Shown here: piece after piece, positions 17,401-24,234 of the stretch
Layout of the letters: the number at the start of each line of letters is the position of its first letter
Numbering within the stretch: position 1 is the stretch's first letter
Assembly: GCA_034667225.1 (NCBI GenBank)
Contig: JAXDKG010000045.1
Span: forward strand, 62,001 to 126,000
Direction: 5' to 3'
DNA length: 64,000 bases
Source of the DNA: DATMER01 sp034667225
GTDB taxonomy: Bacteria; Acidobacteriota; Thermoanaerobaculia; Multivoradales; UBA5704
Translations under genes and position numbers: made by a program
The notes under the pieces: generated by a model
Database searches by the model: none
What the model was told of the DNA's origin: nothing
What the model saw: the letters and a program-made list of their open reading frames with translations, nothing else

Positions 17401-17419
17401 AGTCATCATTCGGCCGTAG
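14414..17419 (+). CDS. large secreted multidomain glycosidase with discoidin-like domain and (alpha/alpha)6 catalytic domain
   Basis: About 1001 residues from GTG 14414 (GTGA overlap; an ATG at 14423 with AGGAG 8 nt upstream is an alternative). Signal peptide KRMFLLPLLLLLTGA. Residues ~10-165 form a beta-sandwich carbohydrate-binding-like region. Residues ~170-270 look like an F5/8 discoidin domain (SRYEVQISDDGAEWKTVR, RHLRLRFLEG). A beta-rich stretch follows, then from ~570 an (alpha/alpha)6 glycosidase domain (GSRSYERSWIRDGALTATSL, ENGKVPCCVDYRGADPVPEN, HGELLHL, VHSYWDDFFALRGL, NHWSEAIW). I cannot place it in a GH family; it resembles amylo-alpha-1,6-glucosidase/GH15-like folds. A palindromic element (15976-16058) adds about 30 residues in the linker before the catalytic domain without breaking the frame. 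Confidence 0.82.
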   Translation: MKRMFLLPLLLLLTGARLDDFEDVSGWKSVPSDGVSLNLSQAEGVSGKALRLDFDFHGGAGYAVARKELPFTLPDNYEISFRLRGEAPVNNLEFKLVDPTGDNVWWVNRRNFQFPREWTQVRLKKRHIQFAWGPLGGGEIRNVAALELAITAGTGGKGYILLDELTVKELPPARPYDRTPTITASTNGLSLDFLENREYGGLVIDWGKGLHASRYEVQISDDGAEWKTVRTVEGSDGGKDWFFLPETESRHLRLRFLEGTGKPAIDVKPMEWAPTPDAFFAEIAKASPRGSYPRWLTGEQSYWTVVGVPRDTPEGLFNVDGMLESGKGGFSVEPFLEQDGRIVTWNDVRSRPSLAEGYLPIPSVRWESGTLALDVTAFATGEPGASVLRARYRVFNHGTENARVRLFLAIRPFQVNPSWQFLGNPPGGVAPIREIAFDGSLTVDGKKVSTSEPPSAFGAATFDQGSIVEHLRNLPKRTRVSDPFGYASAALAWDLAITGGQARDVEVAIPLYEAAAVVASKGAMNRAPTNPAGQRESDLACRGAIHRAPLDLAICLWKSELDRVEIRLPAAEELVRTYKSTLAYILINQDGPAIQPGSRSYERSWIRDGALTATSLLRLGHEEDARAFLAWYASFQFENGKVPCCVDYRGADPVPENDSHGELLHLTAQVYRFTGDRELMQKIWPHVEKAVGYIEELRQQRRTDAYRTPEKLPYFGLLPESISHEGYSDKPVHSYWDDFFALRGLKDAAWLAQALGKAEAEPWARIRDEFRTDLLASIRRTIALHKLDYLPASVEKGDFDPTSTSIGIAPGGELADLPQAELRRTFERYYQESIARRDGKRESDIYTPYELRTLRTFLRLGWRDRAHELLDFFMSDRRPAAWNHWSEAIWREPKTPKFIGDMPHTWVGSEFLHSFLDFFAYVREPDGALVVGDGLLPTWNDVTVRGLRTEYGPLDFSVTPAGEGVRYRISGPTVPPGGIIARWQGKEVVVRELPAEVIIRP
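15976..16058. repeat. palindromic REP-like element inside the glycosidase gene
   Basis: Arms of 26 nt (15976-16001 and 16033-16058) are perfect inverted repeats with a 31-nt spacer; each contains the short palindrome GGCGCGAT-GA-ATCGCGCC. It is read in frame (KGAMNRAPTNPAGQ, then CRGAIHRAPLD). This type of GTAGGGGCGCGATTCATCGC repeat recurs in many unrelated bacterial genomes. Sequence and loop differ from the element at 12582-12662. Confidence 0.88.
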
Positions 17420-18522
17420 CTCTCCTCGTCTTTGTTGCTCTCCTCGCCGCCGGCTGCGCTCCCGTTCTCCAATCGCCACACCGCCAATTCGCGGAGGTGG
17501 ACCGGCTCCTGGAGAGCTACCGTGAGCGCGGCGCCTTCCCGGGCGGCGTCCTGGCGGTCGGGGATCGGGAAGGGCTGATCCACCTGCACCCCTTCGGGCG
17601 CCAGACGTACGACGAAAACGCGCCGCCGGTAACCGCCGCCACGCTCTACGATCTCGCCAGCCTCACCAAGGTGGTTGCCACCACGACCATGGCGATGATC
17701 CTGGTGGACGAGGGACGGCTCGACCTGGAGATGCCGGTGCGGGAAGGCGTGACCGTGCGCCACCTGCTCACGCACTCCTCCGGCCTCCCCGCTCTGGCAC
17801 CGTTCTTCAAAGAGATCCGCGGCAAGGAGGCCTACCTCGAGCGCATCCGGGCCATGGATCTCACCTATGCCCCCGGCAGCCGCTCCGTATACAGCGATCC
17901 TGGAATCATCCTCCTGGGAGTGGTCCTGGAGCAGGTGGCGGGGCAGCCGCTGGAGACCTTCGTTCAGGAGCGGGTGCTCGGGCCTCTGGGGATGAAGGAC
18001 ACGATGTACCGGCCGCCGCTCAACCTGCTGCCTCGCATTGCGCCCACCGAATTCGACCCCTGGCGCGGCCGTCTGATCCACGGCGAGGTCCACGACGAGA
18101 ACGCCTTCGCCATGGGTGGCATCGCACCCCACGCCGGGCTCTTCAGCACGGCCGGCGACCTGTCGCGCTTCGCCCAGATGCTGCTGAACGGCAGTATTGG
18201 CGGCATGGGCGGCATGGTCTCCCGCGAGACGATCGAGCTGTTCACCCGCAAGGCCGGGATCCCCGATTCCGACCGCGCCCTCGGCTGGGACACGAAGTCC
18301 GCCGAGGGCTCCTCAGCAGGCACGCTCTTCTCGTCGCGTTCCTTCGGCCACACCGGCTTCACCGGCACCTCGATGTGGATCGACCCGGAACGGCAGATCT
18401 ACTTGATTTTGTTGACGAACCGGGTCAATCCGACGCGGGAGAACAACCTGATCCGCGAGGCACGGCCGGCCGTGGCCGATGCCGTGGTCAGGGCGCTCTC
18501 TCCAGCCAAAAGAATCCCCTGA
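17359..18522 (+). CDS. beta-lactamase-family serine hydrolase lipoprotein
   Basis: 387 residues; the gene begins 61 nt inside the upstream glycosidase gene, and no later start would keep the signal peptide (VALLVFVALLAAGC lipobox). The fold is class C beta-lactamase/penicillin-binding-protein-like: nucleophile motif SLTK (about residue 98), the second motif is YSDPG instead of YxN, and the third is GHTGFTG in place of KTG. LLTHSSGLP and HAGLFSTAGDLSRFAQML are typical of the esterase/D-aminopeptidase branch. As last gene of the glycan operon it may remove ester groups or act on peptidoglycan; this is inference. It is not a resistance gene on this evidence. Confidence 0.87.
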   Translation: MARQGSRSPRAAGRSHHSAVALLVFVALLAAGCAPVLQSPHRQFAEVDRLLESYRERGAFPGGVLAVGDREGLIHLHPFGRQTYDENAPPVTAATLYDLASLTKVVATTTMAMILVDEGRLDLEMPVREGVTVRHLLTHSSGLPALAPFFKEIRGKEAYLERIRAMDLTYAPGSRSVYSDPGIILLGVVLEQVAGQPLETFVQERVLGPLGMKDTMYRPPLNLLPRIAPTEFDPWRGRLIHGEVHDENAFAMGGIAPHAGLFSTAGDLSRFAQMLLNGSIGGMGGMVSRETIELFTRKAGIPDSDRALGWDTKSAEGSSAGTLFSSRSFGHTGFTGTSMWIDPERQIYLILLTNRVNPTRENNLIREARPAVADAVVRALSPAKRIP

Positions 18523-18560
18523 GCGGCGGCGGCAGTCGATGCAGAGCCTGGAAAACGGCC

Positions 18561-18833
18561 GTTCTTCGCACAAGAATCCAAAATTTTCGTGCGAAAATCC
18601 TCTTTTCGAGGGCGTTCAAGAGCTTCCTTCGTACGAAAAAACAAAAAGTTCGCACAAGAATTTAGAATAGTTGTGCGAAAATTTACTTTTCTCGCACAAC
18701 GAAGAGCTTTTGTTGTGCGAGAATTTGAAATTCTCGTACGAAAATTTGCTTTTCGCGCCCGTGAAAAGAGAATTCTTGTGCGAAGATTTAGGATTCTTGT
18801 GCGAAAAAGAAGGATTCACGAGCGCGGAAAGGG
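18561..18833. repeat. array of thirteen 21-nt AT-arm hairpin units
   Basis: Thirteen consecutive units of exactly 21 nt with no insertions or deletions, beginning 38 nt after the serine-hydrolase stop. The core of each is a short dyad such as TTTTCGTGCGAAAA, TTCTCGTACGAAAA or its reverse strand TTCGCACAAGAA. Unit starts: 18561, 18582, 18603, 18624, 18645, 18666, 18687, 18708, 18729, 18750, 18771, 18792, 18813. Because 21 is a multiple of three, long ORFs with heptapeptide repeats (VRKFTFL, VREFEIL, VRKFAFR) appear on both strands; I regard these as by-products. Compare 54584-54835. Confidence 0.9.
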
Positions 18834-19416
18834 CCCGCGCCGCCTGTTGACGAGGCCCAAAGGCCCGGTGAGGGGCTGGCAGGGTCTGACGAGAGGCTCG
18901 AAGAGGCTTGGCCGGCTTTCCGTGTCCAAGGACGCCGCCGCCCGCCAACTCAGAGGGGGCTTGGTCTTCAGGGAAGCTGTGTGCCTCTTTCCCGTCGAGG
19001 AGAGGATCTGTCGGCTCCGGGGGAAGGCCGGGGCGAGGGCGCGTGCCCTCCATACTTTCCCCTCCCGCCTCGCCAGTGAGAACGATTTCAACTTTCAGAA
19101 TGAGGTGCCGAGCCCGGAGCCGGCCGGCCGTATCTCTCTACCCTCCTGCTTTCCGTCCCTCCTCCGAATAAGTTCCCCTGGCCGACCTGTAGTTGCTCCG
19201 CTGTCGGCCCTTGCGGGCTGCGGCTGTCTCGCAGATCAGTTGGAACTGAGCTGGCCTGTTCGCTGGAGGGATCAGGGATCGAATTGGAGCGGGACAAGAC
19301 TCGGCCTGGCACACCTGCAGATGTCGGACTTCGATCTATAGATCAGTCAGATAGGCGAGCTTTGCTTTCTGGGAAGGGACGCCTTCGGTGCCGATCATCG
19401 TATTTTAGCTATAAAC
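18834..19416. other. gene-poor spacer
   Basis: About 580 nt between the hairpin array and the promoter of the ATPase gene. I see no convincing gene, RNA or repeat. Base composition falls towards AT from about 19330, where the foreign-looking island begins. Confidence 0.5.
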
Positions 19417-19445
19417 TTGCCAATCCTTTATAACGGATTTAGACT
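19417..19445 (+). promoter_or_regulatory. promoter of the AT-rich ATPase operon
   Basis: TTGCCA (19417-19422) and TAGACT (19440-19445) are separated by 17 nt, a canonical sigma-70 layout. The transcript would carry a ~40-nt leader with AGGGAGG about 8 nt before the ATG at 19492. Unlike many genes in this window, this one is leadered. Confidence 0.6.
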
Positions 19446-19491
19446 TGAGCCTGTCCAAGCTTCCGCCCATTGCTGAAGGGAGGCCCTTAGG

Positions 19492-21201
19492 ATGTTGGAT
19501 ATTCAAGAATGGCTCAGAGACCATAAGCCGCTATGGAAGACGCGCCAAGCTCGTGCTGAAGAGAACCTTGTCCCAAGGCCTCTGTTTGGAGAGGAGGACG
19601 CAGCGACAGAGTGGTCACATAATTCTAATCCACAACAAGTCTTTGCACACATAGCAAGCTATGAAGAATTTATCTCCTATGGTGCACTCTTTTTGTTTGG
19701 CCGCCGTGGTACTGGGAAAACCGCTCTGCTACACATGGTAGCTCACGACATCAACTCCGGAGGTGCGAACTCGAAGAACTACTCTTGCGCCGTACTCTTG
19801 CAGCCTGTACTCGTAGATGCTCTGTCTGTCTTTAGGGGAGCTCGACTCTCTGAGCTAAAAGAAACTGACCTACTATCGCTAATGCGAGTCTTGTGGCACT
19901 GGCTTATTGTTTCGGCTTCATACATAGAGACAATTCGCAGATCTCCTAACATCCGCCTCCAGAATTCGGACCTTGCAGATAAATTTCATAAAGCCCTAGA
20001 AACAGACCTTATCAGTCATGATCTTGCATCCTACCTCTTAGGTGAACTTCTTCTGATTTTTAAATCCATTTTAAAGGAAATACCAGATGGAGCGAATCAA
20101 CTAGCACTCACAACTATAGCCCTCCGCGAACAGCTAGGGACGTTCTCAATTCGTCCACTCGAAATCCATATCGCCGAATTCCAGCGAAAACATAAAAAGC
20201 CCATTCTCGTGCTCGTCGAGACCGAAGAGGTGTATCAGATTGATGACCTTTTCGCATCAGCGATGCGAAGCGCACTGATAGACTCACTCATTGAAATCTA
20301 TAAACACTACCAGCAGCTTGGATTCTTGGCCAAGGCGGCATTTCCTTCCGAAATTTACCCGTTTATAGAGCCGTCAAATGTGGAGAAGCTAGAAAACAAG
20401 ATCGTGTTTATTATCTGGCGTTATCGCGACCTCGTTACACTTGTCGCAAAGCGGTACTATAGATTAATTCATGGCGATGAGAGGCAAGGCAAACTTGAGA
20501 AAGGCCTGGACTCTCTTGATGACTACAGCAATGCGAAGAAGTTTCTCGATGGTGTGTTACCTTCTCGCATCGCTACACGCAATAGTATTGAGCTCGACAC
20601 GTTCAGCTACATACTGCGGCATACACAAAAAAAGCCTCGGCAACTGATCGCAATTTTTAATTGCATATTAACTATGGCTGACGACCGAAATCTTGAGTTT
20701 AGTGATCTTGCTGATGAAGTAGAGTTGGTTCGTGACGCGGTACATTCCCGCCTCGATACCCTGGTTGTTGGCGCCCTCGATATTTATAGAGGAATCTATC
20801 CGCGCGCGACTGAAATCGTGCGGAAAACAATGACCGGAATGTCATGTTATTTCACTGCTTCTGACTTGGATAAGGCGATCAAACAAACTAACGAGCTCCG
20901 AAATGAAGTGATCGGAAGAGAGCATGTACGCCAACTGCTGGTACAAGCAGGCGTTATTGGTCTAACTCGGGATGTGCCAAATACTTTTCAACGGAGCGAA
21001 CCGACCGCCTCAATAATGGAGGCGCTTTTCGAGTACCAAGTTAAGGGCAAGCTTGTAGTCACCAACAATTCAATCTGCGTTGTTCATCCGATGTTCTATG
21101 AGGAACTGCAAATTAGAATAGATTCATCCGTGCTCGCCTATCCAAAACCATCCGAAGAAGAGGAGGAGCTTCTACGAAGCTATGGATGGCTTCGCCTATG
21201 A
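19492..21201 (+). CDS. P-loop ATPase, possibly Sll1717-like, in an AT-rich island
   Basis: 569 residues. The Walker A motif FGRRGTGKTALL lies at about residues 69-80. A Walker B-like strand PILVLVETEE (about 237-246) has Glu where Asp is usual. The remainder is alpha-helical, with WRYRDLVTLVAKRYY near 300 and a C-terminal winged-helix-like part. The layout resembles the Sll1717-type/STAND-like P-loop ATPases found in phage-defence and other conflict genes. Codon use and GC (clearly below 50 %) differ sharply from the >60 % GC flanks, so recent transfer is likely. The stop overlaps the start of a membrane-protein gene. Defence is inferred from domain type, partner and island context, not shown. 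Confidence 0.72.
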   Translation: MLDIQEWLRDHKPLWKTRQARAEENLVPRPLFGEEDAATEWSHNSNPQQVFAHIASYEEFISYGALFLFGRRGTGKTALLHMVAHDINSGGANSKNYSCAVLLQPVLVDALSVFRGARLSELKETDLLSLMRVLWHWLIVSASYIETIRRSPNIRLQNSDLADKFHKALETDLISHDLASYLLGELLLIFKSILKEIPDGANQLALTTIALREQLGTFSIRPLEIHIAEFQRKHKKPILVLVETEEVYQIDDLFASAMRSALIDSLIEIYKHYQQLGFLAKAAFPSEIYPFIEPSNVEKLENKIVFIIWRYRDLVTLVAKRYYRLIHGDERQGKLEKGLDSLDDYSNAKKFLDGVLPSRIATRNSIELDTFSYILRHTQKKPRQLIAIFNCILTMADDRNLEFSDLADEVELVRDAVHSRLDTLVVGALDIYRGIYPRATEIVRKTMTGMSCYFTASDLDKAIKQTNELRNEVIGREHVRQLLVQAGVIGLTRDVPNTFQRSEPTASIMEALFEYQVKGKLVVTNNSICVVHPMFYEELQIRIDSSVLAYPKPSEEEEELLRSYGWLRL

Positions 21202-21941
21202 TATTCTCTAAGAGAACTCAGAAGGTGTCAAGCGGAGAACAGGGCACACTTGCTTATGCAGTCGTCCCTCAATGGTCATTTTTCTCTCGAGTTGGCAATA
21301 GTAAAACATTGAGAGAGTTGGCGCGATGGTTCGTCCTAGTTCCTGTCATTGCAAAGCTACTTGCGACACTCACAAAGGAGGCCACGCAAACCAAGCAGCT
21401 TGACTTCGTTTATCATCTTACTATGCCGTTCGATTGGCAGCTACTATATTATTCTGCGTTTTCCTTTATGCTTGCTGAGTTGATATACAGTCTTCGCTCG
21501 CCCAGTCTGTTCAGGGATTTTCCTAGTTATTTCAATTTTTCTCGCTCTGTCCAAGAAACTCGAGAACTGATAGACTATATTCTTGAGGTCGGAAAATTCG
21601 GAAAAAGTAATCGCGTAGAGGAACGTGCCGTCATCGAAATCCTGAAGTTAGCGGACGACCCACGAGATCATATTGCCTTAGAGGGTCAGCTAGCTGACGT
21701 TGAGGATGTAGAGCAGGCCCTACGTTCGGCGACTTTTCAGGACCAAGAGCGGCTGCTACGAAGACACATCTGGCGTTTTTGCAATCGCTGTCGCCTTACT
21801 GCCCGGGCGCTTTGCTGTGCCTTTTATGGGATTGGATTCTCTCTTCTGGCTTTGGCTTTTGCATCCGACCTCCATGCTGTTTTACGACAAAGTGCCAATA
21901 CTCACCTGTTAGAGCACATCGGAGAAGTATTGGGATTCTGA
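21198..21941 (+). CDS. small membrane protein partnered with the ATPase
   Basis: About 247 residues from ATG 21198 (ATGA overlap with the ATPase stop; ATG 21186 is an alternative giving 251). Three hydrophobic stretches are visible: ARWFVLVPVIAKLLATL (near residue 45), LLYYSAFSFMLAELIYSL (near 85) and a C-terminal ALCCAFYGIGFSLLALAFA. A charged soluble segment of ~90 residues lies between the second and third. No known family is recognised. The AT-rich composition matches the ATPase gene. In known ATPase-plus-membrane-protein defence pairs the membrane partner is the toxic effector; by analogy this could be the effector, but that is inference. Confidence 0.62.
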   Translation: MIFSKRTQKVSSGEQGTLAYAVVPQWSFFSRVGNSKTLRELARWFVLVPVIAKLLATLTKEATQTKQLDFVYHLTMPFDWQLLYYSAFSFMLAELIYSLRSPSLFRDFPSYFNFSRSVQETRELIDYILEVGKFGKSNRVEERAVIEILKLADDPRDHIALEGQLADVEDVEQALRSATFQDQERLLRRHIWRFCNRCRLTARALCCAFYGIGFSLLALAFASDLHAVLRQSANTHLLEHIGEVLGF

Positions 21942-21956
21942 CAAGGCGGAGTTGCT

Positions 21957-22322
21957 GGCGCGGACCGCCGGAGACTTCTTCGACTTTTCCGGACGTGTGT
22001 GCGGGTGCTGGCTCAGAATGGCCGCCGCACCAAGAGGCTTATGCCCCGTGAGCTTCCATTCCGCCGCGGCATCAGCATCGATCTCGCGGACCAGCCCCGC
22101 GACCAGGTCCCGACACACCTTGGAGCTCAGATGGTGCCAACAGGGAAGTTGGGAGAGCGCGACGGTCTCCTCCGTCGCGTAACGCCGGGGTTTGAAATTC
22201 TCTCCACGCAGGCGAGCCTTGTGTTCCTCGGCTCGATCGAACCAGGTGGCCCGGATGGGCTCGCCGCTGAGCATGGATTTCACCAGTCTGATGCCGAGCC
22301 GAGGCAGGTGCCATGGGATTCC
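21957..22322 (-). pseudogene. truncated REP-associated tyrosine transposase (RAYT), C-terminal part
   Basis: Read on the minus strand this stretch gives GEPIRATWFDRAEEHKARLR, YATEETVALSQLPCWHHLSS and ILSQHPHTRPEKSKKSPA, the C-terminal region of RAYT-type (IS200-like, Y1/HUH) transposases. The N-terminal HUH and catalytic Tyr part is missing, and homology stops at SPA within ~16 nt of the end of the AT-rich membrane-protein gene, so the C-terminus is also lost. It is a relic. RAYTs are the enzymes thought to spread REP palindromes, of which several are inserted in this window. Confidence 0.7.
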
Positions 22323-22348
22323 GGCACACCCATCTTGCGCAGGCGGCT

Positions 22349-22354
22349 TATACT
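22349..22354 (+). promoter_or_regulatory. -10-like TATACT, exactly 6 nt before an ATG
   Basis: TATACT is followed by 6 nt and the ATG at 22361, which has no ribosome-binding site. Predicted leaderless promoter; no -35 match at the usual distance. Confidence 0.5.
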
Positions 22355-22360
22355 CACGCC

Positions 22361-22576
22361 ATGCGATCCGTAGCCGATGACCTGCGAGACGAGCTTCAGG
22401 AGGAGGTGCTTCGTCTTCCTTTCGAGGAGCGCATGGCTCTGGCCTTGCGGCTTGGGGAGCGGGGGCTGGAGATGTTCCGTCAGGCGAACGGCCTCGATCG
22501 GGAGATTGCGCTCCGGGAGCGCCAGCGCCAGGCTGGGCGGACGCCTTCGAAGTGCATGTCCGAGCTGATCGGATGA
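22361..22576 (+). CDS. small alpha-helical protein, antitoxin-like
   Basis: 71 residues, highly charged and helical (VADDLRDELQEEVLRLPFEE, RMALALRLGERGLEMFRQ), ending KCMSELIG. It looks like the small proteins often annotated as antitoxins or as the first gene of a PIN or nucleotidyltransferase pair, but no toxin gene follows; the next gene is an ordinary GNAT 19 nt away. The N-terminus is set by the TATACT hexamer 6 nt upstream. It may be the survivor of a decayed pair. Function unknown. Confidence 0.55.
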   Translation: MRSVADDLRDELQEEVLRLPFEERMALALRLGERGLEMFRQANGLDREIALRERQRQAGRTPSKCMSELIG

Positions 22577-22595
22577 GCCTGCTCGACATCCACCA

Positions 22596-23072
22596 ATGAT
22601 CGAGATCACAGAAGCGCATAGCGTGACTTTGGTGGAGACCGCTCGCGCGCTCTTTCGCGAGTACCAGAAGGCGCTCGGCATTGACTTGGGCTTTCAATCC
22701 TTCGAGGAGGAGCTCCGAGGTTTGCCTGGCGAATACGCGTCACCGTGCGGACGGCTCCTGCTCGCGCTCAGCGATGATGAACCGGCTGGATGCGTGGCAA
22801 TGCGGCCCTTGACGAGTGACGCGTGCGAGATGAAGCGGCTCTACGTTCGTCCGGCGTACCGGACAGCTGGCGTAGGCAGGCAGCTCGTCCAGCGCGTGAT
22901 CGCCGAGGCCAGGTCCGCGGGCTATCAGAAGATGTACCTCGATACGCTGCCTGTAATGGCCGGCGCGCAACGGCTGTACGAGACCTTGGGCTTCAAGGAC
23001 GTTCCTCCATACCGGCACAACCCGATACCGGGCACACGGTTTCTCGGTCTCGATCTGACAGTAATTTGCTAA
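22596..23072 (+). CDS. GNAT-family N-acetyltransferase
   Basis: 158 residues, the full length of a single GNAT domain. It transfers an acetyl group from acetyl-CoA to an unknown amine. The acetyl-CoA pyrophosphate loop is RPAYRTAGVGRQL (around residue 90), preceded by the beta4 strand CEMKRLYV and followed by KMYLDTLPVMAGAQRLYETLGF, which is typical. It belongs to the general cytosolic GNAT group, not the TacT/AtaT toxin type. It lies just downstream of the small helical protein, perhaps on the same transcript. Confidence 0.88.
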   Translation: MIEITEAHSVTLVETARALFREYQKALGIDLGFQSFEEELRGLPGEYASPCGRLLLALSDDEPAGCVAMRPLTSDACEMKRLYVRPAYRTAGVGRQLVQRVIAEARSAGYQKMYLDTLPVMAGAQRLYETLGFKDVPPYRHNPIPGTRFLGLDLTVIC

Positions 23073-23075
23073 AAT
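23070..23075 (+). promoter_or_regulatory. -10-like TAAAAT, exactly 6 nt before an ATG
   Basis: TAAAAT, then 6 nt (AAATCC), then the ATG at 23082. It overlaps the stop codon of the GNAT gene. Predicted leaderless promoter. Confidence 0.5.
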
Positions 23076-23081
23076 AAATCC

Positions 23082-24188
23082 ATGTGGCGCAAATCCGTCC
23101 CCCTCTTTCTTGCTCTCCTGGCTTTCTTGGCGGCGGCGGCTCGGGGGTCGGCGATCGTCCTGGACCCGCAGCCGGGTTTCGACGAATACAACGCGGAAGC
23201 GGCCGTTCACCCGAACGGCGGCGTGCTCCTGGTCTGGACCCGCAACCAGCCGGATGTCCCCGTGCTTACGGCCATGGCAGCGACCCTGGACCCGGATACC
23301 GGCCAGCTCGGCGAGTTGCACGAGTGGGGAGCCGGCTCCGTCGACCACGTCGTGCCCCTCGGCCCGGGTTACCTGGCGCTACGAGTGGACGGGCAGTTGT
23401 TCGCCCAGTTCCTGGATGAGGGCGGCCGGCCCGTGGGCGTAGCGCAGTTGCTCGGAGCTGCCGGCTTCCCGGCGGCGGCGCACTCCACTCCCGACGGTGG
23501 CGCGATCGTGGTCACGATCGTCAGATCCAGCACGGCCGCCGAGAGCGTCGTGAGCGCGTGGCGGTTCGGCCCGGACGGTACCGTCCTCTCCGGACCGACG
23601 GAGCTCGCGCGCAACGCCATCCAGGCCGTGTTGGACATGGACGCGGCCGGCAACCTCGTCCTGGCCTGGAGAAGCTTCGGGAACGCGGTCTACGTCCGCC
23701 GGTTCTCTCCGGACCTGCAGCCTCTGAGCCGGATCCTGCCTATCACCACATCCAATGCGTACGCCGTCCGCGTCGTGATGGCGCCGGACGGCCGGTTCGT
23801 GGTGATCTACAGCAAGAAATCCGCGTTATGGGCGCACGCTTTTCGTGCCGACGCGAGCTCCAGCGGCAAGAGCGCCCAGATTGCGCCGCAGGGCCAACGA
23901 GGCCATATTCTGTATGAGCTGGACGCCGCGATCGGAGACCAGGGAAGGATCCTCGCGGCCTGGTTCGGCTACGCGACCGGCGCCGTGCCCACGATCCAGG
24001 CCCGTGTCCTTTCGCCGGCCGGTCTTCCGCTGACCAAGATCTTCCGCCTGGCGCAGACCCGCCCCTACGTGAGCGGTTTGCAAGAGCCTCGCGTGGAGAG
24101 ACTCCCCGATGGGGACTTCCTCGTCCTGTGGACCGGCGTGGGAGAGAATGGGTCTACGCTGCGGTTCCGGCGCGTATCGGGCCGTTAG
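23082..24188 (+). CDS. secreted beta-propeller-like protein of unknown function (paralogue A)
   Basis: 368 residues with a signal peptide (RKSVPLFLALLAFLAAAARG). The mature protein is beta-rich and has regularly spaced blades with D-x-x-G loops (DMDAAGNLVLAW, VVMAPDGRFVVIY, ERLPDGDFLVLW), suggesting a propeller. No catalytic motif is visible. It is clearly homologous to the next gene (shared LDPQPGF-E-N opening, D-DAAGN-VLAW, PDGRFVV, DFLVLW). Exported to the periplasm or beyond; role unknown. Confidence 0.72.
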   Translation: MWRKSVPLFLALLAFLAAAARGSAIVLDPQPGFDEYNAEAAVHPNGGVLLVWTRNQPDVPVLTAMAATLDPDTGQLGELHEWGAGSVDHVVPLGPGYLALRVDGQLFAQFLDEGGRPVGVAQLLGAAGFPAAAHSTPDGGAIVVTIVRSSTAAESVVSAWRFGPDGTVLSGPTELARNAIQAVLDMDAAGNLVLAWRSFGNAVYVRRFSPDLQPLSRILPITTSNAYAVRVVMAPDGRFVVIYSKKSALWAHAFRADASSSGKSAQIAPQGQRGHILYELDAAIGDQGRILAAWFGYATGAVPTIQARVLSPAGLPLTKIFRLAQTRPYVSGLQEPRVERLPDGDFLVLWTGVGENGSTLRFRRVSGR

Positions 24189-24222
24189 GCAGGATGTGCC
24201 GGCGAGGCCGCTCTCCGTGAGC

Positions 24223-24228
24223 TATACT
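24223..24228 (+). promoter_or_regulatory. -10-like TATACT, exactly 6 nt before an ATG
   Basis: TATACT, 6 nt (AGGAAT), then the ATG at 24235. The short distance leaves no room for a normal leader. Predicted leaderless promoter. Confidence 0.55.
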
Positions 24229-24234
24229 AGGAAT

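Noticed and set aside
17359..18522. Antibiotic-resistance beta-lactamase
   Set aside because: The motifs (SLTK, YSD, HTG) and operon context fit the esterase/peptidase branch of the family, not a true class C enzyme.
18561..18833. CRISPR array
   Set aside because: Unit is 21 nt with no repeat/spacer alternation, every unit is a diverged copy, and no cas gene is present. The same holds for 54584-54835.
18589..19341. 250-residue ORF with heptapeptide repeats (VRKFTFL type)
   Set aside because: The repeats follow from the 21-nt hairpin period and appear on both strands; after the array the frame continues through sequence with no coding character, and no ribosome-binding site is present.
22361..23072. 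Toxin-antitoxin pair (small helical protein plus GNAT)
   Set aside because: The small protein is not a ribbon-helix-helix antitoxin of the DUF1778 type and the GNAT resembles general metabolic acetyltransferases; the genes have separate starts 19 nt apart.
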